A stretch of 64,000 bases of DNA, taken from assembly GCF_009363095.1 (NCBI RefSeq), contig NZ_CP045295.1:4204001-4268000 (forward strand). The letters run 5' to 3'. Both the position numbers and the translations under genes were made by a program. Numbering within the stretch: the first letter of the stretch is position 1; each line of letters begins with the position of its first letter. Below, piece after piece: positions 7,696 to 15,305 of this stretch. This DNA is from Paenibacillus cellulositrophicus (GTDB taxonomy: Bacteria > Bacillota > Bacilli > Paenibacillales > Paenibacillaceae). The notes below the pieces were generated by a model. The model was not told the origin of the DNA and ran no database searches. It was given only the letters and a program-made list of their open reading frames with translations.

Positions 7696-8934
7696 ATGCT
7701 GCGCAAACTGAAACAATTGGATTTTGCCGTCATGCTGGTGCTGCTCTGCCTGATGGCATTCAGTCTGACTTCCATATACAGCGTCACCGCCGGCCGGCCC
7801 AAAACCGATCATTATTCGGTGCGGATGGCCGTCTATTACGTCATCGGTTTTGCAGGGTTTCTGGCGACTTCGCTCGTCAATTATAAGCTGCTGATCAAAT
7901 ATGCACTGTACGTGTATATTTTCGGCCTGATGCTGCTCTTATTCGTCCTGTTTGCCGGTAACGAATACTACGGTGCCCGCGGCTGGCTAACCCTTCCCGG
8001 GGGACTCAGCCTGCAGCCGGCCGAGCTGTTCAAGCTGTTCCTGGTCATTTTTCTGTCCAGCCTGCTGCTGAGGAAAAATCGAGACCGGTCCCGCGGGCTG
8101 TATTTTTGGCGGGATGTCGTGCCGATGGGGCTCCTCACCTTTGTTCCGCTTATGCTGGTGATGGCGCAAAACGACTTGGGGAACGCGCTCTGCTATCTCC
8201 TCATTCTGGTAGGGCTCCTGTGGATCGGCGGCATCCGGTATGTTCATGCGCTGATCGGGTTCGCCGTGGCCTTTGCCGCCATCTTCGGCGGAATTCAGGC
8301 GTACATTCATTATCATGACGAGGCGGCGAAGCTGTTCAAGTCCATTGGTCGCGAGCATTGGATCGCGCGTTTTGACCCCTGGCTCGTTCCGGACAAAGCT
8401 TCCCGTGACGACAGCTGGCAGACCTACAACGCCAAGCTGGCGATCGGGTCGGGCGGCCTGGACGGCAAGGGGTACATGCAGGGGACGACGATCCAGTCCG
8501 ACGGCCGGGTTCCGCTGGCTTTTGCCGACTCGATCTTCGTCCAGATTGCCGAGGAGTACGGATTTATCGGCTCGTCGGCGCTGCTGCTGCTGTATTTTAT
8601 TCTGATCCACCGCATGATTCTGATTGCCGCGGACTGCCGCGACCGGGCGGGGCCGTACCTGATTACAGGCATTATCACGATGTTCATTTACCAGATTTTT
8701 GTCAACATCGGCGCCTTTATCGGTCTGATGCCGCTGACCGGCATTACGCTGCCTTTTATCAGTTATGGCGGCACCTCGCTGGTGATCAACATGGTCAGCA
8801 TCGGGGTGGTGATGAGCGTCCGGATTCACGGGCAGGAGGAAGAGGAGCTGCTCCCGCTGCAGAACGAACCGGCTCCGGCCACAGGGACGGGCAAAATTCT
8901 GCGCCTCATCCGGGATGGATTTAACAGGAATTGA
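7696..8934 (+). CDS. RodA/FtsW/SpoVE-family (SEDS) protein, first copy
   Basis: A 412-residue SEDS protein with about ten membrane helices. SEDS proteins polymerise lipid II into glycan strands together with class B penicillin-binding proteins. Family marks are SLQPAELFKLF, AKLAIGSGGLDGKGY and the C-terminal LPFISYGGTS. The catalytic aspartate region, usually HTDFIF in RodA, is FADSIF here (Asp278), so the aspartate is kept but its surroundings differ. It starts at ATG 7696 behind GGAGGAAAGG. A close paralogue follows after 83 bases. No penicillin-binding protein gene is adjacent, so its partner and whether it serves elongation, division or sporulation are unknown. Confidence 0.88.
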   Translation: MLRKLKQLDFAVMLVLLCLMAFSLTSIYSVTAGRPKTDHYSVRMAVYYVIGFAGFLATSLVNYKLLIKYALYVYIFGLMLLLFVLFAGNEYYGARGWLTLPGGLSLQPAELFKLFLVIFLSSLLLRKNRDRSRGLYFWRDVVPMGLLTFVPLMLVMAQNDLGNALCYLLILVGLLWIGGIRYVHALIGFAVAFAAIFGGIQAYIHYHDEAAKLFKSIGREHWIARFDPWLVPDKASRDDSWQTYNAKLAIGSGGLDGKGYMQGTTIQSDGRVPLAFADSIFVQIAEEYGFIGSSALLLLYFILIHRMILIAADCRDRAGPYLITGIITMFIYQIFVNIGAFIGLMPLTGITLPFISYGGTSLVINMVSIGVVMSVRIHGQEEEELLPLQNEPAPATGTGKILRLIRDGFNRN

Positions 8935-8960
8935 ATATGGCATGGCTGTTCTATTACAAT
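8931..8960 (+). promoter_or_regulatory. Probable SigA promoter for the second RodA-like gene
   Basis: TTGAAT (8931-8936) and TACAAT (8955-8960) are separated by 18 bases. The -35 box overlaps the stop codon of the first copy, so the second copy could be expressed independently. Confidence 0.5.
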
Positions 8961-9017
8961 AGACAGGTACGCATCAGGGGCAACGAGGAGCGGAAGGCTC
9001 CGCACAGGAGGATAGCC

Positions 9018-10214
9018 ATGCTTCAAAAGCTGAAAAAAGTGGATTATGTCGTCGTTTTTATTCTTTTGATTTTCATGGGCATCAGCATCATGTCCATTTA
9101 CAGTGTCACACAGGGGACGAAGTTTGCCGGTTCCCATATTAAAATGATCGAGTTTTACGTGCTTGCCTTCATCGCATTTTTTGGGCTGGTTATCGTCGAT
9201 TACAAGCTGCTTGTCAAATATGCGCTTTATCTGTATTTGTTCGGGTTGGCCCTGCTCGTTGCGGTTAACTTCATCGGGACCGACGTCAACGGCGCCCAGG
9301 GCTGGATCAAGATGGGAAGCTTCAGTTTGCAGCCTGCAGAGCTGTTCAAGCTCATCCTGATTATTTTTCTGACGTATATCATTATGCGCAAAAATAAATC
9401 GAGGCTCTCGTTCTGGCATGACGTGGTCCCGATCGGACTGCTGACGTTCGTGCCGTTTGCGCTCGTTATGATTCAGAATGACCTCGGGAACGCGCTCAGC
9501 TACGTTCTGATTTTGCTCGGACTGCTCTGGATCGGCAACATCAAGTTTTGGCATGCGTTGATTGCGCTGGTGGTGTTGGCGGCCGTCGCCGTCGGAAGCA
9601 TTTTCTCCTACATTCATTTTCACGACAACATTGAGAAGTTTATGAAGGACATCGGACGGGAGCACTGGACGGAACGTCTCGACCCATGGCTGGTGCCGGA
9701 CAAAGCGACGGCCAAGGCGTCCTATCATACGAAAAACGCCAAGCTGGCGATCGCATCCGGCGGCATGGTCGGCGAAGGGTATATGAAGGGGTCCTCGGTT
9801 CAATCCGGGCGGGTGCCGTATACTTATTCGGATTCCATTTTCGTGGAAATCGCCGAGGAATTCGGCTTTGTCGGTTCATCGGTCGTGCTGCTGCTCTATT
9901 TTATCCTGATCCACCGGATGATTCTGATCTGTCTCGAGTGCCGGGACCGGGCAGGGCCGATTCTGATCGTGGGCATTATCGCAATGATGCTCTATCAGAT
10001 CTTCGAAAATATCGGCGCCTTCATCGGCCTGATGCCGCTGACCGGGATTACGCTGCCGTTTATCAGCTACGGGGGAACCTCACTGCTGATCAATATGGCG
10101 AGCATCGGGATCGTCATGAGCGTGCGCGTTCATGGGGAGGAAGTGGATGACGAGATGCTGACCCCGGCTAAGGGGACTGCTGCTCAAGGCGGACAGGCGA
10201 AAGCCGGCATGTGA
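9018..10214 (+). CDS. RodA/FtsW/SpoVE-family (SEDS) protein, second copy
   Basis: A 398-residue paralogue of the preceding gene, recognisable along its whole length (shared MxxLTSIYSVT-like start, SLQPAELFKL, NAKLAIxSGG, SIGREHW/DIGREHW, LPFISYGGTS). Asp272 in YSDSIF matches the catalytic position. ATG 9018 is chosen because AGGAGGATAG lies just upstream and because it aligns with the start of the first copy; the frame is open upstream to 8931 but that part has no similarity. The C-terminal tail is short and hydrophilic. The pair looks like a tandem duplication followed by divergence. Confidence 0.88.
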   Translation: MLQKLKKVDYVVVFILLIFMGISIMSIYSVTQGTKFAGSHIKMIEFYVLAFIAFFGLVIVDYKLLVKYALYLYLFGLALLVAVNFIGTDVNGAQGWIKMGSFSLQPAELFKLILIIFLTYIIMRKNKSRLSFWHDVVPIGLLTFVPFALVMIQNDLGNALSYVLILLGLLWIGNIKFWHALIALVVLAAVAVGSIFSYIHFHDNIEKFMKDIGREHWTERLDPWLVPDKATAKASYHTKNAKLAIASGGMVGEGYMKGSSVQSGRVPYTYSDSIFVEIAEEFGFVGSSVVLLLYFILIHRMILICLECRDRAGPILIVGIIAMMLYQIFENIGAFIGLMPLTGITLPFISYGGTSLLINMASIGIVMSVRVHGEEVDDEMLTPAKGTAAQGGQAKAGM

Positions 10215-10230
10215 AGCTGATGATTTACTA

Positions 10231-10282
10231 GAAACGACCGTTTTCGACAAGTCCTCGGGCTTGGGAAGGCGGTCTTTTTTTG
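10231..10282 (+). terminator. Probable terminator after the RodA-like pair
   Basis: GACCG (10237-10241) can pair with CGGTC (10271-10275), which runs into seven T. The loop is long (29 bases), so the hairpin is weak. The position just after the stop codon supports the call. Confidence 0.5.
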
Positions 10283-10407
10283 TGGGTAAGAAGCTCGTAG
10301 AAATACTAGATAAGATGAATTCGAGTTTATCTTTTCATTCCTTGTTTCTAAGGGGAATATCCGTGCTAAAGTTGGATTTCTTTAATTCAATCTAAATAGA
10401 TTGCTAG

Positions 10408-10437
10408 GTTTAGACTCTACCAATCCCGGACATACTG
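10408..10437 (+). promoter_or_regulatory. SigF-type promoter for spoIIR
   Basis: GTTTA at 10408-10412, a 15-base spacer, then GGACATACTG at 10428-10437. The first box fits the SigF consensus GYWTA exactly and the second fits GGNRANAHTR at nine of ten positions. In Bacillus subtilis spoIIR is a SigF-dependent forespore gene, which agrees. It lies about 45 bases before the start codon. Confidence 0.65.
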
Positions 10438-10481
10438 AGAACTATCATAGATTTGTTCTGATAGAGAGGGGCCCGGGGAAA

Positions 10482-11249
10482 ATGGAAAAGACGATGAAGC
10501 AGGGGAAATATAGAGGGCAAGATTGGCTGCGCGACTTGGTGAAGGATACCGCCATTATTTTTTGTATTTTGTTTATGATCGCCATGATGTGGGAGAGCCA
10601 AAAGACCGACGCGGCCGTGGCCGGCGGGCCGATTCCGCAGGAATCCATCCGCCTGCGCATCCTGGCCAATTCCGATAATCCGGATGACCAGCTGGTCAAA
10701 CGCGAGATTCGCGATGCCGTGGTAGCGGAAATGAACGGCTGGGTACAGGAGCTTGAGGACCCGCAAAGCCTGGATCAGGCGAGAACGACGATCCGGGAGC
10801 ATTTGCCGGAACTGAACGATCTGGTGGGCCGTGAGCTGGAGAAGAGAGGAATTCATTACGATTACAATGTTGAACTTGGCATCGTGCCGTTTCCGACCAA
10901 ACTGTACGGCGGTACAGTGTATCCCGCCGGGAATTATGAAGCACTCCGGATCACACTGGGGGCAGGCAACGGTCAAAATTGGTGGTGCGTGCTGTTCCCT
11001 CCGCTCTGCTTCATCGATGCGGCCAGCGGAGATGCTGCGGCTCAGCCCGCCGATGCCAAGGCTCAGTCTGCGGATGCCAAGGGTGACGCTAAGGGTGCCG
11101 TGACCACTGCGTCGGCCAAGGTGACGGATACTGCAGCCGCTCAAGCTTCCGGGAAAGCAGTGGCCGATGCTTCCCAGCCGGAAGTTCGCTTCTTCCTGGT
11201 AGACATGCTCTCTGGGCTGTGGTCCTGGCTGACGGGGCTGTTCGCTTAG
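10482..11249 (+). CDS. spoIIR: Stage II sporulation protein R
   Basis: About 255 residues. SpoIIR is secreted from the forespore and activates SpoIIGA, which processes pro-SigE in the mother cell. One hydrophobic segment near the N-terminus (about residues 22-38) acts as signal or anchor. The conserved core includes SIRLRILANSDNPDDQLVKREIRD and VPFPTKLYGGTVYPAGNYEALRITLG, then NWWCVLFPPLCFID. After this core comes an unusual Ala/Asp/Lys-rich low-complexity stretch (about residues 186-235) made of repeated AQPADAK-like units. The start is ATG 10482 within GGGGAAAATG; ATG 10494 is possible. A SigF-like promoter lies upstream. Confidence 0.92.
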   Translation: MEKTMKQGKYRGQDWLRDLVKDTAIIFCILFMIAMMWESQKTDAAVAGGPIPQESIRLRILANSDNPDDQLVKREIRDAVVAEMNGWVQELEDPQSLDQARTTIREHLPELNDLVGRELEKRGIHYDYNVELGIVPFPTKLYGGTVYPAGNYEALRITLGAGNGQNWWCVLFPPLCFIDAASGDAAAQPADAKAQSADAKGDAKGAVTTASAKVTDTAAAQASGKAVADASQPEVRFFLVDMLSGLWSWLTGLFA

Positions 11250-11357
11250 GAACTAGCGGCCATCCTGTCCAGGGGCTGTCCAGGGGCATGCGTCATGGAG
11301 ATTTTGCAGATGTGCTATAATAAAACATACCAATTTCGATGACAGGAATGAACAGCG

Positions 11358-12539
11358 ATGAAAGGTTTAAACCAAGGGCAGGATGGAGGAAACGCTCCTT
11401 CCACCCATGATGCAAATAAGAGCCATGCCACACCGGTATGGGATGTGACCGTATTGATGGGACGCAGCACCGCTGCCGCAGAAGCGGAGAGGGAAGCGGT
11501 GTCCTGTGCAGAGCAGTCGATCGGCCGGGCAGCCGCCATTCTACGGGATGGCGGTACCGTTGCTTTTCCGACCGAGACCGTCTACGGCCTTGGGGCGGAT
11601 GCCCGGAATACGGAGGCGGTCGAGGCGATTTTCAAGGCCAAGGGCCGGCCGTCCGACAATCCGCTCATCGTCCACATTGCGGATGCAAACCAATTGGACG
11701 GGCTCGTGACGGAGGTCAGCGATACGGCGCGGCGGCTGATGGCGGCCTTTTGGCCCGGTCCGCTGACGCTGGTGCTGCCGCTTCGGCCGGGCGTGCTGTC
11801 CCCGCGGGTAACAGCGGGGCTGACGACGGTCGGCATCCGGATGCCGGACCATCCGATCGCACTGGAGCTGATCGGTGAATCCGGCTGTCCGGTGGCGGCG
11901 CCGAGCGCCAACCGCTCGGGACGGCCGAGCCCGACGCTCGCGGGCCATGTCGAGGAAGATTTGAGCGGGCAGATCGACGGTATTCTGGACGGGGGGCCGA
12001 CCGGGGTCGGCCTTGAATCCACCGTCGTGCAGGTCCAGGAAGACGGCAGCGTCACCGTTCTCCGGCCCGGCGGCATTACTAGCGAGCAGCTAGCCGCCGC
12101 TTCCGGGATGGAGGTGGCGACCGATCCGGGAATCGAACGCTCTCCGGATGAAGAGGAGATTGTCGCGCCGAAATCGCCCGGCATGAAATATACGCACTAC
12201 GCCCCCAAGGGTGCACTCACCATTGTGCAGGGCGGCACGCCGGAGCAGGTATCCGGCTGGATCAATGAGCAGCTGAAGGCAGCAGCGGGACACGGGGAGA
12301 GAACCGGCGTGATGGCATTCGAGGAGCATATCGGCCGTTACGCCGCGGATTGCGTGCAGTCCCTTGGTAGTCTTGCCGGACTGGAAGCGGCCGCCCACCG
12401 GCTGTACGCCGCTCTTCGCCGCATGGATGAAGAAGGCGTGACGTTTATTTTGTCGGAAGCCTGCCCGGAAGAGGGGCTGGGCGCCGCCATCATGAACCGG
12501 CTCCGCAAGGCCGCCGGCCAGCGGGTTGTGCGCTTGTGA
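11358..12539 (+). CDS. ywlC: Threonylcarbamoyl-AMP synthase (Sua5/YwlC type)
   Basis: A 393-residue protein that makes L-threonylcarbamoyl-AMP from threonine, bicarbonate and ATP for the t6A modification of ANN-decoding tRNAs. The YrdC domain spans about residues 50-240, with AFPTETVYGLGA and KGRPSDNPLIVHI. A linker with SPGMKYTHYAPKG leads to the C-terminal Sua5 domain (about 280-393), making it the long two-domain form. The first 45 residues are extra compared with the B. subtilis protein and look unstructured. ATG 11358 is supported by AGGAATGA upstream. The position between spoIIR and mntP matches Bacillus. Confidence 0.93.
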   Translation: MKGLNQGQDGGNAPSTHDANKSHATPVWDVTVLMGRSTAAAEAEREAVSCAEQSIGRAAAILRDGGTVAFPTETVYGLGADARNTEAVEAIFKAKGRPSDNPLIVHIADANQLDGLVTEVSDTARRLMAAFWPGPLTLVLPLRPGVLSPRVTAGLTTVGIRMPDHPIALELIGESGCPVAAPSANRSGRPSPTLAGHVEEDLSGQIDGILDGGPTGVGLESTVVQVQEDGSVTVLRPGGITSEQLAAASGMEVATDPGIERSPDEEEIVAPKSPGMKYTHYAPKGALTIVQGGTPEQVSGWINEQLKAAAGHGERTGVMAFEEHIGRYAADCVQSLGSLAGLEAAAHRLYAALRRMDEEGVTFILSEACPEEGLGAAIMNRLRKAAGQRVVRL

Positions 12540-12573
12540 CCTCTCGCCCCACCTTTTAAGAGACATCATTTAC

Positions 12574-12612
12574 TTCTTGTCCGCATATGGTTGTACAAGA
12601 ACCTAACGGACA
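12574..12612 (+). promoter_or_regulatory. Possible alternative hairpins in the mntP leader
   Basis: TTCTTGT (12574-12580) can pair with ACAAGAA (12595-12601), while the overlapping TGTCCG (12578-12583) can pair with CGGACA (12607-12612). The two pairings exclude each other, and the second ends right at the mntP ribosome site. The conserved parts of the yybP-ykoY manganese riboswitch are not recognisable. Confidence 0.3.
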
Positions 12613-12625
12613 TGGGGGAATAGGG

Positions 12626-13186
12626 ATGTTGGAGACTTCTGCCGGTTTAGGGCAGCTGATGACAATCATGATAATGGCCGTCGCATTAGGACTGGATGCG
12701 TTCTCTCTGGGCGTAGGAATCGGCATGAAAGGAATCCGGCTGCTGCATATTCTCAAGATCAGCTTGCTGATCGGCCTTTTCCACGTGTTGATGCCGCTGC
12801 TGGGAATGTTTATGGGATATTACGTCAGTTCGCTGCTTGGACAAGTTGCCGCCCTGGTTGCCGGCGGGCTGCTTGTGCTGCTGGGCGGACACATGGTCCT
12901 GAATTCCTTCAAAACAAGCGAAACGCGAATGGTGGATCACCGCTCCTTGCTGGGGATGCTTCTGTTCTCGCTCAGCGTCAGCATTGACTCCTTTTCGGTA
13001 GGCGTATCCCTGGGGATGTTTGAGAGCAACCGGATTCTGACCGTGATGGCTTTCGGGATCTGCGGGGGCGCGATGGCCGTGCTTGGACTCCTGCTCGGCA
13101 GGAGGGTAAGCCGGAATCTCGGCGAATACGGGGAGGCCCTTGGCGGCGCGATTTTGCTGGCATTTGGCCTCGCCTTTATCTTCTGA
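12626..13186 (+). CDS. mntP: Manganese efflux pump MntP
   Basis: A 186-residue membrane protein of the MntP (DUF204) family, exporting Mn2+. It has six hydrophobic segments in two related halves, each with an acidic signature: ALGLDAFSLGVGIGMKG in the first half and SVSIDSFSVGVSLGMFE in the second. The start is ATG 12626 behind GGGGGAATAGG. It corresponds to ywlD in the conserved Bacillus order between ywlC and ywlE. Confidence 0.92.
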   Translation: MLETSAGLGQLMTIMIMAVALGLDAFSLGVGIGMKGIRLLHILKISLLIGLFHVLMPLLGMFMGYYVSSLLGQVAALVAGGLLVLLGGHMVLNSFKTSETRMVDHRSLLGMLLFSLSVSIDSFSVGVSLGMFESNRILTVMAFGICGGAMAVLGLLLGRRVSRNLGEYGEALGGAILLAFGLAFIF

Positions 13187-13225
13187 TACAATATCGGCAA
13201 AGACACTTCGGGAGGTGCTAGAGAC

Positions 13226-13813
13226 GTGAAGCATATTTTGTTTGTCTGTACGGGAAACACGTGCCGCAGCCCGATGGCCGAAGCTCTGCTTCGCAAGCTG
13301 GCCAAGGAGCGCAGCGTTCCGCTCGAAGTCCGTTCGGCCGGCGTGGCCGCCCTTGAAGGGACACCGATCTCACGTCATGCGGAAGCGGTGCTGCGGGACC
13401 ACGAGATCGATGAGCATTTGACCGCCAAGCCGCTCAGGGCCGACACGGTGAATTGGGCGGATTTGATTTTGACACTGACCCAGGGGCATAAGCAGCATGT
13501 GATCCGGAGCTTTCCGCTCGCGGCTGACAAAATTTATACCCTGAAGGAATACACCGAAGATGACGAGAACGTGATCAAGGACCTGCAGGAGCTCGACAGC
13601 CTGTACGCCACCTGGGAAATGAAGCGGGCGCTCGGGCAGCAGCTGGAGGACGAGGAACGGGAGCGGCTGATCGAGATCCAGCAGCGCATCCCGAGCTTTG
13701 ATATTTCGGACCCGTTCGGCGGGTCCCGCGATGATTACGATGTCACCGCCGCAGAAATCCGCGCCGCCATCGAGCGGCTGCTGGATAAGCTGGAGGCGTT
13801 CCGTACATTTTAA
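13226..13813 (+). CDS. ywlE: Protein-arginine phosphatase YwlE (low-molecular-weight phosphatase fold)
   Basis: A 195-residue phosphatase with the P-loop CTGNTCRS at residues 8-15 and a C-terminal DPFGGSRDDYDVTAAEI carrying the general-acid aspartate. The threonine at position 12 inside the P-loop is the residue associated with phosphoarginine specificity in the YwlE branch, where tyrosine phosphatases have isoleucine. YwlE reverses McsB arginine phosphorylation. The GTG start at 13226 follows GGAGGTG. A region of about 40 residues (YTEDDENVIKDLQ to IEIQQRIPS) before the acid loop makes it longer than the 150-residue B. subtilis enzyme. Confidence 0.9.
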   Translation: MKHILFVCTGNTCRSPMAEALLRKLAKERSVPLEVRSAGVAALEGTPISRHAEAVLRDHEIDEHLTAKPLRADTVNWADLILTLTQGHKQHVIRSFPLAADKIYTLKEYTEDDENVIKDLQELDSLYATWEMKRALGQQLEDEERERLIEIQQRIPSFDISDPFGGSRDDYDVTAAEIRAAIERLLDKLEAFRTF

Positions 13814-13920
13814 GGAAGAAGCTTAGTTTGGCACTTGGGCGGGAGCCTAAGCCTGAAAAAATGGAGTAAATTTGCAGATTGATTTTCATCGCGTCATGCT
13901 TTATGATGAAGGTGAAAAAC

Positions 13921-14000
13921 ATCGGTTCCGGTGTAACTGGCGACAATGTGGATCCAACCACGATGGAGCACCGGAATATACGGCCGGTCGCCTGGGCAAA
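13921..14000 (+). ncRNA. ZTP (pfl) riboswitch aptamer
   Basis: The sequence carries the ordered conserved blocks of the ZTP/ZMP riboswitch: GTAACTGGCGACA (13933-13945), then GTGGATCCAACCACGATGGAGCACCGG, then CCGGTCGCCTGGGCA at the 3' end (13983-13997). The CTGGCG and CGCCTGGGC elements form the long-range and pseudoknot pairings of this class. ZTP riboswitches sense ZMP/ZTP, alarmones of 10-formyl-tetrahydrofolate shortage, and switch on one-carbon genes. The downstream operon ends in glyA, a classical target. An intrinsic terminator starts directly after the aptamer. Confidence 0.9.
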
Positions 14001-14042
14001 AGAGCAATTCTGCGGAATGATCCGCGGACTGCTCTTTTTTTC
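14001..14042 (+). terminator. Riboswitch expression-platform terminator
   Basis: AGAGCA and CTGCGG pair with CCGCGG and TGCTCT around a short loop, followed by seven T. It abuts the ZTP aptamer, so ligand binding can decide between termination and read-through into rpiB-ywlG-glyA. Confidence 0.9.
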
Positions 14043-14151
14043 GTCTAGTGGCTGCAAATGAGTTATAATGGTACAAGAAGTCACGGGAATACCGGGGAGC
14101 GCTAGATTCGTTTCTCTGTATTGCGCGAAATTTTAGGAGGTTTTTCGAAAG

Positions 14152-14607
14152 ATGAAAATTGCTGTTGGAACAGATCATGCGGGTATACGTTTGAAAGAAG
14201 ACATCATTGCCGTGATCGAAGGGATGGGGCATCAAGTTGCGGATGTGGGATGCGGATGCACGGATTCCGTGGACTATCCCGACTATGCTCTCCCTGTGTG
14301 CGATCTGGTTACCAAAGGCGAGGCCGACCGGGGAATCCTGATCTGTGGAACAGGCATCGGCATGAGCATCGCGGCGAACAAGGTTCCGGGCATCCGGTGC
14401 GCCTTGGTCCACGATGTGTTCTCGGCGATTGCCACCAGGGAGCATAACGACTCCAACGTGCTGGCTATGGGCGAACGCGTCATCGGTCCAGGTCTGGCCC
14501 AGGAAATCGTCAAGGTTTGGCTGGGCACTGAGTTCAGCGGCGGCGAGCGTCATGTCGGGCGCGTGAACAAGATTAAAGCGATTGAAGAGCGGTATCTGCA
14601 CAATTAG
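14152..14607 (+). CDS. rpiB: Ribose 5-phosphate isomerase B
   Basis: A 151-residue RpiB/LacAB-family isomerase interconverting ribose 5-phosphate and ribulose 5-phosphate in the pentose phosphate pathway. Family signatures are GTDHAGIRLKEDI at the N-terminus, the catalytic cysteine in GILICGTGIGMSIAANK, and DSNVLAMGERVIG. The start is ATG 14152 behind AGGAGG. It is the first gene after the ZTP riboswitch. Supply of ribose phosphate for purine synthesis next to one-carbon metabolism fits ZTP control. ywlG follows after 12 bases. Confidence 0.95.
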   Translation: MKIAVGTDHAGIRLKEDIIAVIEGMGHQVADVGCGCTDSVDYPDYALPVCDLVTKGEADRGILICGTGIGMSIAANKVPGIRCALVHDVFSAIATREHNDSNVLAMGERVIGPGLAQEIVKVWLGTEFSGGERHVGRVNKIKAIEERYLHN

Positions 14608-14619
14608 GGAGGTTTTCTC

Positions 14620-15243
14620 ATGGAAAGCATGTCAGGAGGCAGTCCATTGGAAGTTTCGCTGGGAGAACAGGTATCCCAAATCCTTCATGAGCTGGTGGAA
14701 GCCGCAGGGCTTGGCCCTGGTAAGGTACTGGTTGTCGGAACGAGCACCAGTGAGGTGGCCGGGAAACGCATCGGCACTTCGGGGGCACTCGGGGTTGCTG
14801 AGGAGCTGCTGCAGGCGATCGGCGAGGTCCGGGCCAAGTTCGGCTTCGACACGGTGTTTCAGTGCTGCGAGCATTTGAACCGGGCGCTTGTGATGGAGCG
14901 TTCCGTACTGGAGCGCCTTCGTTTAACCGAGGTCGCCGCCGTTCCTGTTCCGAAAGCGGGCGGTTCTATGGCTGCCGCTGCTTACCGTTCCATGAAGGAG
15001 CCTTGCCTGGCCGAAGCGATCGAGGCTCACGCGGGCATCGACATCGGCGAGACGATGATTGGCATGCATCTGCGGCGTGTGGCCGTGCCTTTCCGCCCGA
15101 CCCTGCGCTATGTGGGGCATGCGCGCGTGAATGCGGCCTACACGCGGCCCAAGCTGATCGGCGGCGAACGGGCGGTGTACCGTCTGGATGAAGAAGCCGG
15201 CAGAGCCGACCGTGACGGCGGCAGTTCAGATCTTTGCGATTAA
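14620..15243 (+). CDS. ywlG: YwlG/UPF0340-family (TIGR01440) protein
   Basis: A 207-residue protein of a family conserved in Bacillota beside rpiB and glyA but of unknown biochemical role. Conserved features are VVGTSTSEVAGKRIGT, FQCCEHLNRALVMER, and the glycine-rich PKAGGSMAAAAYRSM. The start is ATG 14620 behind GGGAGG. It is probably cytoplasmic, with no membrane segment or signal peptide. It is co-transcribed with rpiB and glyA under the ZTP riboswitch, which hints at a link to one-carbon or purine metabolism; that link is inference. Confidence 0.88.
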   Translation: MESMSGGSPLEVSLGEQVSQILHELVEAAGLGPGKVLVVGTSTSEVAGKRIGTSGALGVAEELLQAIGEVRAKFGFDTVFQCCEHLNRALVMERSVLERLRLTEVAAVPVPKAGGSMAAAAYRSMKEPCLAEAIEAHAGIDIGETMIGMHLRRVAVPFRPTLRYVGHARVNAAYTRPKLIGGERAVYRLDEEAGRADRDGGSSDLCD

Positions 15244-15305
15244 CTTGAGCGGATGATTGAAACGAACATTTTATTTTGAATTCCAATAAGGGAGGAACTA
15301 TTAAC

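Noticed and set aside
13813..14000. Possible small gene between ywlE and rpiB
   Set aside because: The conserved sequence is explained by the ZTP riboswitch, not by coding.
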